A stretch of 64,000 nucleotides of DNA from Anaerolineales bacterium (GCA_016935755.1 JAFGQI010000171.1:1-64000), one strand, 5' to 3'. Shown: positions 15,273 through 24,915, counted from the stretch's first letter. The notes: generated by a model from the letters alone, not told the origin. Program-made: numbers and translations.

Positions 15273-16739
15273 CTATCCGAACATGGTCGCGGCAGCTGAG
15301 CTGGCCCAACTGAACCAGGGGGCAAAGAGCGTGCCGATCAGCACAATCCCCACCACCAGCACCACCAGAGCCAGTTTATAGGGGCGAGACATCGGCACCG
15401 CCAGCTGATCATCTTCGGCGGGCCTGCCAGCCTGCTCAGCCCGGTACAGATAGACATACTTCAGCACCGTCAGATAGTAGTATAGGCCGACGATAGAGTT
15501 GAGCACGCCCAGCACAGCCAGCCAGATCAGGCCCGACTGGATGGCTGCGGCGAAAACCAACACCTTGGTCACAAAACCACCCAGAGGGGGCATACCCGCC
15601 AGCGACAGGAAGGCAACCATCATCACCAGGGCCAACCCAGGGGCGCGGCGGCTCATGCCGTAATAAGCAGTGACATCATCTGAACCGGCGATGCGCCCAA
15701 AGGCTGCCACCACGCCAAAGGCTGCCAGGTTAGTGACCAGATAGGCGATCAGGTAGAACACTGTGCTGGTCAGCCCCAGGGCGCTCATGGAGACAAAGCC
15801 GATCAGGGCATAGCCAGCATGAGCAATCGAGGAATAGGCCAGCAGACGCTTGATATTGCGCTGGGTCAGAGCGATCAGGTTGCCCAGGGTCATGGTCGCC
15901 ACGGAGAGGGCTGCCAGGATCGGCCCCCACAGCGGGATCACCTGCGGAAAGACGGTCAAGAAGACCCGGATCAGCACCGCGAAGCCAGCCGCCTTGGAGG
16001 CGGTGGAGAGGAACCCAGCCACAGGCGTGGGAGCGCCTTCGTACACATCTGGAGCCCAAAAATGGAAAGGTACGGCTGAAATTTTGAAACCAAAGCCAAC
16101 CAGAACCAGCAGCAGGCTGCCGAGGATTACCACCAATGGCACCTGTCCCTGGGATAAACCCGTGTAAATCTCAGCCAGATCGGTCGTCCCGGCAAAACCA
16201 TACAGCAGGCTGAAACCATACAGCATGATCGTGGATGTCAGCGCGCCGAAGAGCAGATATTTGAATCCAGATTCGGTGGATTTCTCATCTCCGGTGAAGA
16301 AACCCGCCAGGATGTACAGCGGAATGGAGGTGGTCTCGATCGCCAGGTAGAGCATGATCAGGTTGGTGGCGGAGGCCATGAAAGACATGCCGATGGCAGA
16401 GATCAGCATCAAAACATAAAAGGCGCCGCGCTCGCCCAGTTCCTTGTAATCCATAGCGAACAGGGCAGTGATGCCTGCGCCAAAAACAAACAGCATCTTG
16501 AAGGTGAAACCCAGCCAGTCATAGCTGAGCATGCCGCCCCAGATGAGATTAGCCTGCATTCCAGGCCGGGCAAACAGGCTCAGCAGCAAGATCAGCCCGG
16601 CGCCTACGGCAGTCACCCAGCCCAAGTTGCGATGCTGCTCTTTGGGCAGGATCATATCCAGCCCCAGAATAACAAAAGCCAGAGCAAAGAGCAAGATTTC
16701 CGGCAAGATCGGCAAGAACATGGTTGCATCAAGAGACAT
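15273..16739 (-). CDS. nuoN: NADH-quinone oxidoreductase subunit N
   Basis: 488 residues with about 14 hydrophobic segments. It is an antiporter-like proton channel subunit of complex I. Hallmarks are the ESGFKYLLFGALTS segment, KISAVPFHFWAPDVYEGAP, SSIAHAGYALIGF and LAGMPPLGGFVTK. It is the last nuo gene of the cluster and starts two bases after the second antiporter-like gene ends. The distance from nuoN to the atp promoter is short, so some read-through into the ATP synthase genes is possible. Confidence 0.95.
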   Translation of the reverse strand: MSLDATMFLPILPEILLFALAFVILGLDMILPKEQHRNLGWVTAVGAGLILLLSLFARPGMQANLIWGGMLSYDWLGFTFKMLFVFGAGITALFAMDYKELGERGAFYVLMLISAIGMSFMASATNLIMLYLAIETTSIPLYILAGFFTGDEKSTESGFKYLLFGALTSTIMLYGFSLLYGFAGTTDLAEIYTGLSQGQVPLVVILGSLLLVLVGFGFKISAVPFHFWAPDVYEGAPTPVAGFLSTASKAAGFAVLIRVFLTVFPQVIPLWGPILAALSVATMTLGNLIALTQRNIKRLLAYSSIAHAGYALIGFVSMSALGLTSTVFYLIAYLVTNLAAFGVVAAFGRIAGSDDVTAYYGMSRRAPGLALVMMVAFLSLAGMPPLGGFVTKVLVFAAAIQSGLIWLAVLGVLNSIVGLYYYLTVLKYVYLYRAEQAGRPAEDDQLAVPMSRPYKLALVVLVVGIVLIGTLFAPWFSWASSAAATMFG

Positions 16740-16741
16740 GG

Positions 16742-18238
16742 CTAGGCACCTCCCAGCAGGCTCAATACATTTTGGACGCCCGATTCCACCAGCGGAACAA
16801 TAATCTGGGGATAGACGCCCACAATGACCATAATGGCAGACAGGAAGACAAGCGCGACTTTATCCAGCACTGTGACATCGTGCACATGGCCTTCGAACTC
16901 TTCAGGCAATTGGCCGAAGAAGACCTTGCCGATGATGCGGATAATATACGACGCGGTGATCACGATCGATACGGCGGCGATGATAGCAATCCAGGCGTAG
17001 CTGCTGAAGATATGAGATGGCTCGCCATCCCACAGCCCCATAAAAATGGGAAATTCGGCGATAAAGCCGGAGAAGCCTGGCATGCCCATCGAGGCCAGGC
17101 CGCCAATGATAAAGGCGATCGCCACAAATGGCATCACCTTGCGAAAACCGCCCAGGTTGGGTATCTCTCGGGTGTGCGCCCGGTCGTACACCATCCCGAC
17201 CACAGCAAAGAAGAGAGCCGTCATCACCCCGTGCGAGAACATCTGAATGCCCGCTCCGAGCATACCGGCCTTATTCAGCGTGGCAAAACCCATCGAGACC
17301 AGGCCCATGTGCGAGACTGAAGAGAAACCAATGACATACTTGAAGTCCGTCTGCACACTGGCGATAAAAGCCCCATAGACCACATTCACCAGCGTCAGCA
17401 GAATGATCCAGGGCATGTGGTATCTGGCCCCCTCCGGCAGAAGCATGATCCCCACCCGCAGGGCTGCAAACGCGCCCAGCTTCATCAGCACGCCCGCATG
17501 GAACATCGAGACAGCCGTCGGCGCCGCCACGTGACCATCCGGGCTCCAGTTATGGAAGGGGAAGATGCCGCCCAGCACGGCAAAACCGAAGAAAACAAAC
17601 GGGAACCACAGCCGCTGGAAATCTCCAGTGAAACCCGCCTGCTCCAAAGCCAGCATATCGAAGGTCTTTAATCCGGAGGTGAAGTACATCGCCAGCGCGC
17701 CAACCAGGGCAACCACCGAGCCGATGAACAGATACAGGGTCAGCTTCATGGCGGCGTACTCTCGGGTCACCTTCCAACCCCAGATTGAAATCAGCAGATA
17801 CATCGGGAAGACGGCAATCTCATAAAAGAAGAACAGCATGAACAGGTCTAAGGCGACAAAAACGCCAAACACGCCGGTCGCCAGGATGAACATAAAAGCA
17901 AAGAATTCGCGCGGCCGGTCATCGACCCCCCAGGAGATCAGCACCCCGGTGAACATCACCACCCCGGTCAGCAGCACCAGGGGCGTATTCATGCCATCCA
18001 CGCCAACATGATAGGAGATGCCCAGAGCCGGCAGCCAGTCATACTTTTCGATGAACTGGTATCCCCCGGCGGCGATATCGTACGAGAAGTACAGCCAGAT
18101 CGACAGGATCAGGGCAAACGCGCCGGCTGCCAGGGCAGCCATACGCACTTCCGTCTTGCGTTCGGCAGGGATCAGCAGGATGAGCAGGCCCGCCAGGATG
18201 GGTATAAAGACTATCACACTCAAAATTGGAAATTGCAT
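16742..18238 (-). CDS. nuoM: NADH-quinone oxidoreductase subunit M, copy 2
   Basis: 498 residues, multi-spanning. It is an antiporter-like subunit recognised by FFYEIAVFPMYLLISIWGW (catalytic Glu in TM5), FHNWSPDGHVAAPTAVSMFHAG, SSVSHMGLVSMGF and HGVMTALFFAVVGM. It is a paralogue of the gene directly upstream (18289-19836). The two differ in detail, for example HNWSPDGHV here against HTWLPDAHT there, so they are old duplicates, not recent copies. Either could be closer to true NuoM; both belong in the proton-pumping arm. The gap before it is 50 bases. Confidence 0.92.
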   Translation of the reverse strand: MQFPILSVIVFIPILAGLLILLIPAERKTEVRMAALAAGAFALILSIWLYFSYDIAAGGYQFIEKYDWLPALGISYHVGVDGMNTPLVLLTGVVMFTGVLISWGVDDRPREFFAFMFILATGVFGVFVALDLFMLFFFYEIAVFPMYLLISIWGWKVTREYAAMKLTLYLFIGSVVALVGALAMYFTSGLKTFDMLALEQAGFTGDFQRLWFPFVFFGFAVLGGIFPFHNWSPDGHVAAPTAVSMFHAGVLMKLGAFAALRVGIMLLPEGARYHMPWIILLTLVNVVYGAFIASVQTDFKYVIGFSSVSHMGLVSMGFATLNKAGMLGAGIQMFSHGVMTALFFAVVGMVYDRAHTREIPNLGGFRKVMPFVAIAFIIGGLASMGMPGFSGFIAEFPIFMGLWDGEPSHIFSSYAWIAIIAAVSIVITASYIIRIIGKVFFGQLPEEFEGHVHDVTVLDKVALVFLSAIMVIVGVYPQIIVPLVESGVQNVLSLLGGA

Positions 18239-18288
18239 CGGTCACCTCACGTAGAACTTGTCAGGTATCACGTGCCAAGTGCCACGTC

Positions 18289-19836
18289 TTAGAATAACTT
18301 CGTCACCACGTTGTTAATCACTTCCAGGATCCAGGAAGGCCAGATGCCAATCCAGAGCATCAGCACCATCAAGGGCACAATCACCAGGATTTCGCGGGGA
18401 TTGATCTCGGAGAGATGACCAATCCAGTGTTCATTCACCGGCCCGTGCAGAACCTGCTTGATGGCTTTGAGGATGTATGCGCCAGTGAAGAACAGACCGA
18501 TCATCCCCAGGGCGGTAGCCAGAGTGAAGACGGGCCATGCGCCTCGCACCACCAGGAACTCCGACACAAAACCATTCAATCCCGGCAGGCCCAGCGAGGC
18601 CATCGAGGTGAAGATCAGGATGCCGCCATACACCGGCACAAGCGGGAAAAGCCCGCCAAAATCATTCAGGCTGCGGGTGTGGGTGCGCTCATAGATCACC
18701 CCCACCAGGAAGAACATCCCAGCCGCCGAGAGGCCGTGGTTGAACATCTGCAGCACCGCGCCGTTCAGGGCGATATGGGCGTTCTGGGAGCCCTGGGCAT
18801 AAGCCGCCGCAGCGATGCCCAGCACCACAAAGCCCATGTGATTGACCGAGGAATAAGCCACCAGGCGTTTGAAATCATCCTGCCCAAAGGAGGCCAGCGC
18901 GCCGAAGATGATCGCCATCACCGCCAGGAAAGCCAGCCAGCCAGCATATGCTTTGGACTCAACCGGGTAGAGCGGCAGCACCAGGCGCAGAAAGCCATAT
19001 GCGCCCAGCTTGAGCAGGATGCCAGCCAGGATCATCGAGCCAGCCGTAGGGGCTTCGGTATGGGCATCGGGCAGCCAGGTGTGGAAAGGCCAGACCGGCA
19101 CTTTGAGGGCGAAAGCAATCGTAAAAGCCCAGAAAGCAATCGCCTTGACTGTGGCGATGGGCAGCCCAAACAGGGAGCCGTCAAGCGAACCCCATTTGCG
19201 GTATAACTCCAGGATATCAAAAGAACCGTTCACCACGCCCAGCATCTGGATCGCCAGCAGCAGCCCCAGCGAGCCTGCCATGGTGTAGATCATGAACTTG
19301 AAAGAAGCATAGGTGCGCGCCGGGATCTTTCGCCCACCCCAGATTTCACGCTCGCCCTTCTCGCTGCCCCACTGATTGATCAGGAAGTACATCGGAACCA
19401 GCCCAAACTCCCAGAAAACAAAGAAAAGCAGCAAATCGAGCGACAAAAAGACGCCCAGCATGCCCATCTCGAGCAAGAAAAACAGGATCATGTAAGATTT
19501 CACCCGGTCCTGGATGCTGAAAGAGGCCAGAATCGAAAGGGGCGTCAGCAAAGCGGTCAGCAGCACCATGGTCAGGGAAATGCCATCCACCCCGACATGA
19601 AAAGTGGAGCTGATGGCGCTGTACCAGACGTACTGCTCTTGAAACTGGAAGCCCTCGCCAGCCTGATCGAAATTCAACCACAGGATCAGCGTCAGGATCA
19701 GCGGGATGAAGCTGAAGGCGAACGCCGTCCAGCGGAGAACCCCTTTCTGATCACTGGGCAGCAGAAACAGAACCACCGCCCCAAGCGCCGGGGTAAATAA
19801 GATGAGCGTCAGCAGATGATTTACGATGAAATCCAT
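18289..19836 (-). CDS. nuoM: NADH-quinone oxidoreductase subunit M, copy 1
   Basis: 515 residues, about 14 membrane helices. Typical NuoM elements are FFVFWEFGLVPMYFLINQWG, KVPVWPFHTWLPDAHTEAPT with the conserved Lys, SSVNHMGFVVLGI and NHGLSAAGMFFLVG. It fits canonical NuoM better than the following paralogue because of the HTWLPDAH segment. It works in the membrane arm of complex I and moves protons. The ATG is 42 bases from the nuoL stop. Confidence 0.93.
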   Translation of the reverse strand: MDFIVNHLLTLILFTPALGAVVLFLLPSDQKGVLRWTAFAFSFIPLILTLILWLNFDQAGEGFQFQEQYVWYSAISSTFHVGVDGISLTMVLLTALLTPLSILASFSIQDRVKSYMILFFLLEMGMLGVFLSLDLLLFFVFWEFGLVPMYFLINQWGSEKGEREIWGGRKIPARTYASFKFMIYTMAGSLGLLLAIQMLGVVNGSFDILELYRKWGSLDGSLFGLPIATVKAIAFWAFTIAFALKVPVWPFHTWLPDAHTEAPTAGSMILAGILLKLGAYGFLRLVLPLYPVESKAYAGWLAFLAVMAIIFGALASFGQDDFKRLVAYSSVNHMGFVVLGIAAAAYAQGSQNAHIALNGAVLQMFNHGLSAAGMFFLVGVIYERTHTRSLNDFGGLFPLVPVYGGILIFTSMASLGLPGLNGFVSEFLVVRGAWPVFTLATALGMIGLFFTGAYILKAIKQVLHGPVNEHWIGHLSEINPREILVIVPLMVLMLWIGIWPSWILEVINNVVTKLF

Positions 19837-19878
19837 GGTTCGCTCCTAATAATCGATTGCATCATTTCACCAGGCCCT

Positions 19879-22059
19879 TTAGCGAGCCAGGACTGACAAA
19901 TAATAGAACAGCGCGCTGAAAGCTGCCACGCTGACCAAAGCCAGGATCATGTACTGCTGCACACGTCCCGTCTGGATCGTGCGGAACACCCCGCCCAACT
20001 GCTTCGTGCGCTCGCCCACCTGGTCGCCTGAACCATTGACGATGGGTTTATCAATCGCATCACGGAAGAAGTTGCCGATCACACCCGAGATATGGGCAAA
20101 CCAGTGCAGTACGCCGTCAATAATCGTGCGGTCCATCCAGCGCGAAGTAAAGGTCTCCGCCACCCAGATCGCCGGGCGGATAAAGATTTTGTCGTAGATT
20201 TCATCAAAGTAGTACTTGTTCTTCAACACCTTATGGACCGGGCCGAGGGCCTTTTCCATTGGATCCTGCGCCCCGGCCTTGATCCTTTTATAAACCAGCC
20301 AGCCCAAGTATAAGCCGCCCAGCGCCACCACCAGCGAGGTGAGCAGGGGCACGAAGCTGAACTCCACTGCTGCGGGTTCTTCCAGCAGGGTGCCGCCGAC
20401 AAACTCATGGAACCAATTGGGGATCAGACCGCCAATCAGCGGGAAATGCTCCGGGATGCCCGCCCAACCGGCTGTGACGGCAAAAAACGCCAGGATCACC
20501 AGCGGCAGGGTCATCGTCCAGGTGGTCTCTTTTGCGTGCTGAGCAGCCTCAGTGCGCGGCTCGCCCAGGAAGGTCAGGCTGATCTGGCGCATGGTGTAAA
20601 ATGCCGTCAGCAGCGCCGCCAGGGCCAGGACAACAAATACCAGTGGGGCATGGGCAAAGGCGTCCGCCAGGATTTCATCTTTAGACCAGAAGCCAGCAGT
20701 GATTAGCGGGAAGCCGGACAGGGCAAAGCCGCCGATCAAGAAGGTCCAGAAGGTGATGGGCATCTTCTTGCGCAGGCCGCCCATGTTGAACATATCCTGG
20801 GGATCGATATGCTTACCGGTGTGCAGCACACCATGCTCTACTCCGTGGATAACCGAACCAGAGCCCAGGAAGAGCAAAGCCTTGAAAAAGGAATGCGTGA
20901 TCAGGTGGAAGGCCGCCGCAACATACCCGCCAATGCCCAGGGCGGCAATCATATAGCCCAGCTGCGAGATGGTCGAGTAAGCCAGGACGCGCTTGATATC
21001 GTTTTGGGCTAGAGCGATCGTGGCCGCGAACAAGGCCGTGAAGGCGCCGATAAAAGCCATGAAGGTCATCGGGGCGGTCAGGTGCCCGTGCTCCATGCCG
21101 GCCGAAAGCAGCGGGAAGATGCGGATCACAAAATAAACGCCCGCCGAAACCATGGTGGCGGCATGGATCATGGCCGAGACCGGGGTGGGGCCTTCCATAG
21201 CATCCGGCAGCCAGACATGCAGAGGCCACTGGGCGGATTTGCCAATTGTGCCGATGAAGAGCAGGATGCCGATCAGCCCGGCCGCCGAGAGGCCCAGAAT
21301 GGGCGAGCTGGCCTCCGCCAGCCTGTGCAGCATTTCCTGGTTGTAGAAAATCTCTCGATAATTCAAAGTGCCTGTAGCTGAGTACAGGTAAGCAATCCCC
21401 AGCAGCATAAACACATCCCCCACCCGAGTGGTGATGAAGGCCTTAATCATCGCCGCCCGCACGGAGGGCTTGCCGTACCAGAAACCGATCAGCAGATAAG
21501 AGCACAGACCCATAATTTCCCAGCCGACAAACAGGGTTAGCAGGTTGTTGGAGACCACCAGGGTGTACATACCAAAGGCGAACAGGCCGATGAAAGCGAA
21601 GAAGCGCGAGTACATCGGCTCGACCGAGGGCACCTGGTGGGTATGCCCGTGGGCATCGCGCACGGTGGCGCCATGCGGCGGCAGGCCAGGCCGGTCATGA
21701 TCTCCCTTGGGCTGTCCATAGTTGCTGTAGCCCACGCTGTAGATGAAGATCATAAAAATGGTCCAGGCGACGAAGAACAGGGAGACCGCGCCAAACGGAT
21801 CGATCTGCACCCCGATCTCGAGCCAGGTATCGCCGGTGGGCAGCCAGCGGATCGAATGGATAAATGGATCTTCACCCAGGTGTTCAGCTTGCAGGGCCCG
21901 GAAGAAAATGTACATGCTGCCCAGCCAGGACAGGAAAGCCGCACCAACAGCCAGAGTATGGCTCAAAGCCCGGTGGCGGTTGGTCAGCAGCACAATCGTG
22001 AAAAAGGCCAGCAGCGGCGGGAGAGGAATTAGCCAGATGATCAATGTCTCAGTCGTCAT
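19879..22059 (-). CDS. nuoL: NADH-quinone oxidoreductase subunit L
   Basis: 726 residues, longer than 613 in E. coli but common among bacteria. The core antiporter domain shows GWEIMGLCSYLLIGFWY, KSAQWPLHVWLPDAMEGPTP, STISQLGYMIAALG and HSFFKALLFLGSGS. A long C-terminal region includes the lateral helix that clamps the membrane arm, ending in a last membrane anchor (QQYMILALVSVAAFSALFYY). A hydrophilic His-rich loop near residues 115-145 is unusual. GAGGAA precedes the ATG. It follows nuoK by 12 bases. Confidence 0.95.
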   Translation of the reverse strand: MTTETLIIWLIPLPPLLAFFTIVLLTNRHRALSHTLAVGAAFLSWLGSMYIFFRALQAEHLGEDPFIHSIRWLPTGDTWLEIGVQIDPFGAVSLFFVAWTIFMIFIYSVGYSNYGQPKGDHDRPGLPPHGATVRDAHGHTHQVPSVEPMYSRFFAFIGLFAFGMYTLVVSNNLLTLFVGWEIMGLCSYLLIGFWYGKPSVRAAMIKAFITTRVGDVFMLLGIAYLYSATGTLNYREIFYNQEMLHRLAEASSPILGLSAAGLIGILLFIGTIGKSAQWPLHVWLPDAMEGPTPVSAMIHAATMVSAGVYFVIRIFPLLSAGMEHGHLTAPMTFMAFIGAFTALFAATIALAQNDIKRVLAYSTISQLGYMIAALGIGGYVAAAFHLITHSFFKALLFLGSGSVIHGVEHGVLHTGKHIDPQDMFNMGGLRKKMPITFWTFLIGGFALSGFPLITAGFWSKDEILADAFAHAPLVFVVLALAALLTAFYTMRQISLTFLGEPRTEAAQHAKETTWTMTLPLVILAFFAVTAGWAGIPEHFPLIGGLIPNWFHEFVGGTLLEEPAAVEFSFVPLLTSLVVALGGLYLGWLVYKRIKAGAQDPMEKALGPVHKVLKNKYYFDEIYDKIFIRPAIWVAETFTSRWMDRTIIDGVLHWFAHISGVIGNFFRDAIDKPIVNGSGDQVGERTKQLGGVFRTIQTGRVQQYMILALVSVAAFSALFYYLSVLAR

Positions 22060-22071
22060 AGATTCCTCGCT

Positions 22072-22380
22072 CTACCATTTCATCAGGTCAATTTCGTCGG
22101 CGGCCACCGTGCTGCGCCGGCGATAGATTGAGATAAACAGCGCCAGGCCAACGGCCACCTCGGCGGCTGCCACAGCGAACACCATCACAGCAAATACCTG
22201 ACCGGTGATCTCTTCAGGGGTGCGGTAGCGCCAGAATGCCACCAGGTTGACATTGATGGCGTTCAACATCAGCTCGATGCCCATCAGGATGGCGACAGCA
22301 TTCTTGCGCGCCAGTACGCCAAAAAGCCCGATGCTGAACAGTCCAGCCGCGAAAACCAGATACCAGGACAGCGGGATCAT
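22072..22380 (-). CDS. nuoK: NADH-quinone oxidoreductase subunit K
   Basis: 102 residues, starting MIPLSWYLVF at ATG 22380 and overlapping the nuoJ stop by four bases. Three helices are visible, with the conserved Glu residues in LMGIELMLNAINVN and VAAAEVAVGLAL, which form part of the central proton path of complex I. An artificial longer frame runs through the gene from the nuoJ region in another phase, but that upstream part is not NuoK. Confidence 0.95.
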   Translation of the reverse strand: MIPLSWYLVFAAGLFSIGLFGVLARKNAVAILMGIELMLNAINVNLVAFWRYRTPEEITGQVFAVMVFAVAAAEVAVGLALFISIYRRRSTVAADEIDLMKW

Positions 22381-22901
22381 GAGACCTCCTTCTTCCTCTC
22401 CCAGGCGATCAGGATCGAGCCGATCAGCGCCGCCAGCAGCAGTACCGAGGCCAGCTCGAAGGGCAAGACATAAGCATCCGGCGACACCAGGGCCAGACCG
22501 AGGCTGCGTAAAGTCTCCGAAGGATTGTTGAGCGGAACCGAGGTCGCCTGGATCCCGGGCCATTCCTTGAACATCCAGATCAAGGCAGCAAACAGGATCA
22601 CCGCCAGGGCCGCCCCCCAGCTCCAATTGGCGTTGAAGCGCGGGCCAGGGTCCTGGGCTAACTTGCGCGTCAGCATGATGGCAAAAATGATCAGGATGGC
22701 GATCGCCCCAATGTAAATCACCACCTGGACAACTGCCAGAAAGCCCGCTTCCAGCAGACCATAGATAACTGCCACGCCGAACAAGGCAGCAATCAACCAG
22801 AGCGCAGAATGCACCAGGTTGCGCGAGATCACCACCATGAAAGCGGTAAACAGCGTCGCAGCAGCCACAACCAAAAAAATAATCTGTAGAATCATAAGCA
22901 C
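22377..22901 (-). CDS. nuoJ: NADH-quinone oxidoreductase subunit J
   Basis: 174 residues, five hydrophobic helices. Conserved elements are NLVHSALWLIAALFGVAVIYGLLEAGF and the following VVQVVIYIGAIAILIIFAIML, which includes the pi-bulge helix of NuoJ. It works in the membrane arm next to NuoA and NuoK. It starts 9 bases after nuoH and overlaps nuoK by four bases. Confidence 0.94.
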   Translation of the reverse strand: MLMILQIIFLVVAAATLFTAFMVVISRNLVHSALWLIAALFGVAVIYGLLEAGFLAVVQVVIYIGAIAILIIFAIMLTRKLAQDPGPRFNANWSWGAALAVILFAALIWMFKEWPGIQATSVPLNNPSETLRSLGLALVSPDAYVLPFELASVLLLAALIGSILIAWERKKEVS

Positions 22902-22910
22902 ATCTCCAAA

Positions 22911-24137
22911 TCAAGGAGTGGTAGAGATTACAGGAGGTTGACTCCCAGGGGCGGGCGAAAGGTCCGGGCGCGCCAGCGGGCGTGATTCGCTGACCCGAGC
23001 GCGCTCGATGTGGACATACTTACGCACAATTGCCAAGGTCACCCAGCCCACCAGCACATTGGCGATAAACAAACCCAGGGTATAGATCCACTGGGGAGAG
23101 CCAGTCAGCAGCTTATCCACCACCGCGGTCACCAGCAGCACAGCCAGCGAGAGCGGGGTGAGGAACTTCCAGTTGAAATTGAGCATATGATCGATGCGGA
23201 TGCGCGGCATGGAATATTTGACCCACATGATCACCCAGTATAAGAAGAAGGCCCGAGCAAACAGGTAGACGACGCCCAGGATGGGCGCCTGATCGAGCCA
23301 CGGCCCGCGCCAGCCCCCCAGGAACAGGCAGGCAAACAAGGCGGAAACCGTCAGAGCGTGCAGCAGTTCGCCGGCGTAGAACAGGCCGAATTTCATCCCG
23401 GTGTATTCAATGTGGAAGCCAGCCACAATTTCCGACTCGGCCTCCGGCAGGTCGAAAGGCGAGCGGCCCAGTTCTGCAATCGAAGAGATCAGGAAAATCA
23501 GGGCCGCCAGCGGAGCGGCGACGATATACCAGATCTCCTGCTTGATCACAATCTGCTGGATGCTCATCGAGCGAGCCAAGAGCACCGGCACTAGCAGCGC
23601 AATGACCATCGGCACTTCGTAGGAGATCACCTGGGCGACGGTGCGGAAGGCACCCAGCAAGGCGTACTTATTGTTGGAGGCCCAACCCGCGATCAGGATG
23701 CCCAGGGTGCCAATCGCGCCGACAGCAATAATATACAGCACGCCCACATTGAGGTCGGCTCCCAGGATGGTTGGCGCAAAGGGGATCACCGCCCAGAGCA
23801 GCAGCACTGCCGCCAGAACCAGGATCGGGGCGAGGTTAAACAGCAGCTTATCCGCTCCCGCGGGAGTGATATCCTCCTTGATCAGCAGCTTGATCACATC
23901 CGCAAGCGGCTGGATCAGCCCAAAGGGTCCAAGCCGGTTGGGCCCGAGGCGGTCTTGAAAGCGGGCGACCACTTTTCTTTCCACCCAGACCAGGAACACA
24001 TCCAGCACCAGCACCGCTGTGCAGGCCACCACCACACCGATCAAAGACATGATGAAAACTACCAGCCCAGATGATAATCCCCAGCCGAGCAACAGGTTTT
24101 CCAGCCAGTTGGCTATCGCATTGAAGGGATCAAACAT
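22911..24137 (-). CDS. nuoH: NADH-quinone oxidoreductase subunit H
   Basis: 408 residues, longer than the usual 320-350 owing to a Pro/Ser-rich C-terminal tail after the last helix. The core has the quinone-site motifs FQDRLGPNRLGPFG, ELGRSPFDLPEAESE and FHIEYTGMKFGLFYAGE. NuoH joins the membrane arm to the hydrophilic arm and lines the quinone channel. CAGGAGAG precedes the ATG. A separate promoter is plausible in the gap, since a terminator lies between nuoA and this gene (minus-strand ATGACA-N16-TATGTA at about 24155-24195). Confidence 0.95.
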   Translation of the reverse strand: MFDPFNAIANWLENLLLGWGLSSGLVVFIMSLIGVVVACTAVLVLDVFLVWVERKVVARFQDRLGPNRLGPFGLIQPLADVIKLLIKEDITPAGADKLLFNLAPILVLAAVLLLWAVIPFAPTILGADLNVGVLYIIAVGAIGTLGILIAGWASNNKYALLGAFRTVAQVISYEVPMVIALLVPVLLARSMSIQQIVIKQEIWYIVAAPLAALIFLISSIAELGRSPFDLPEAESEIVAGFHIEYTGMKFGLFYAGELLHALTVSALFACLFLGGWRGPWLDQAPILGVVYLFARAFFLYWVIMWVKYSMPRIRIDHMLNFNWKFLTPLSLAVLLVTAVVDKLLTGSPQWIYTLGLFIANVLVGWVTLAIVRKYVHIERARVSESRPLARPDLSPAPGSQPPVISTTP

Positions 24138-24214
24138 AATGACTCTCCTGTGGTGAGGTAAACCAGGTTGTACATAACTCAGGCATGTTTTTTGTCATAA
24201 GCAGCAGAACACAT

Positions 24215-24245
24215 AAAAGGCTGAGGGATTCTCCATCAGCCTTTT
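24215..24245 (-). terminator. Rho-independent terminator between nuoA and nuoH
   Basis: 10-bp stem AAAAGGCTGA / TCAGCCTTTT with an 11-base loop that can pair further (GGA with TCC). It begins 17 bases after the nuoA stop. T residues at the 3' side on the minus strand and the matching A run allow it to act in that direction, separating nuoA from the other nuo genes. Confidence 0.8.
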
Positions 24246-24261
24246 ACTCTATTTGATCAGA

Positions 24262-24621
24262 TTATGACCACTCTAAAAATCCCTTGCGCCAGGCAAACAG
24301 CAAACCGGCTACCAGGATCATGATGAACAGGACACCCTCAAAAACCGCAAATAAGGGCAATTGATCAAAAGCTACCGCCCAGGGAAATAAAAAGACTGTC
24401 TCCACATCAAAGATGAGGAAGACCAGGGCGAAGATATAATACTGTACCTTGAATTGGATCCAGGTGTCCCCAACCGTTTCGATACCGCATTCATACGTTT
24501 GAGATTTGATTACATTTGGTTTATTTGGGGCAATGATCCTGGGGATCAAGAGTGCAGCAATTGGAAAAATGGGCGCCAGCAAGAGAAACACACCGATGAA
24601 AAGCCACTCTCTTCCAAGCAT
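24262..24621 (-). CDS. nuoA: NADH-quinone oxidoreductase subunit A
   Basis: 119 residues from ATG 24621, chosen because GAAGGAG lies five bases upstream; the frame is open to 24684. Three helices and the conserved segment KSQTYECGIETVGDTW, with Cys in the loop next to the quinone site, then FDVETVFLFPWAV, identify NuoA. In most genomes nuoB-C-D-I lie between nuoA and nuoH, but here a terminator follows directly. The missing subunits must be encoded elsewhere or be lost. Confidence 0.94.
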   Translation of the reverse strand: MLGREWLFIGVFLLLAPIFPIAALLIPRIIAPNKPNVIKSQTYECGIETVGDTWIQFKVQYYIFALVFLIFDVETVFLFPWAVAFDQLPLFAVFEGVLFIMILVAGLLFAWRKGFLEWS

Positions 24622-24915
24622 AACGACTCCTTCAACGAGAAAGAATTGATGATGTTCTACATAGCGCGCAATTTTACCCCACAATATCGGGGATGGGCAG
24701 ATTCATTTTACCATAGAGTGCTATGTCATTAAGAGTTATTAATATCACTGATAACCGCCTGATTTAATCACCCTTTTGAGGGATCAAAAGGGCCCCCATT
24801 TCTATACAGCCTGCGCTTTTTAGGGTAAACTGAACCTGAAGTGGTTAAGCAGTGTATTTGATTATGACGCGTAGATGTTTAGAACCGACCAGATCGGGTA
24901 TGGATTTGTGGACCA
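24622..24915. promoter_or_regulatory. Divergent intergenic region between nuoA and the transglutaminase-like gene
   Basis: 294 bases of A+T-richer DNA with no gene. On the minus strand two TAAAAT boxes occur near 24672-24677 and 24707-24712, which could serve nuoA; the -35 positions are not clear. On the plus strand, TATGGA lies 11 bases before the ATG at 24916 with no strong -35. No other structure is seen. Confidence 0.4.

Noticed and set aside
18245-18288. Short repeats ACGTGCCA/GTGCCACGT in the gap between the two nuoM genes
   Set aside because: Too short and irregular to call an operator or terminator; may be chance.
22381-22914. In-frame upstream extension of nuoK over nuoJ
   Set aside because: The extension is nuoJ read in another phase; ATG 22380 gives the standard 102-residue NuoK.
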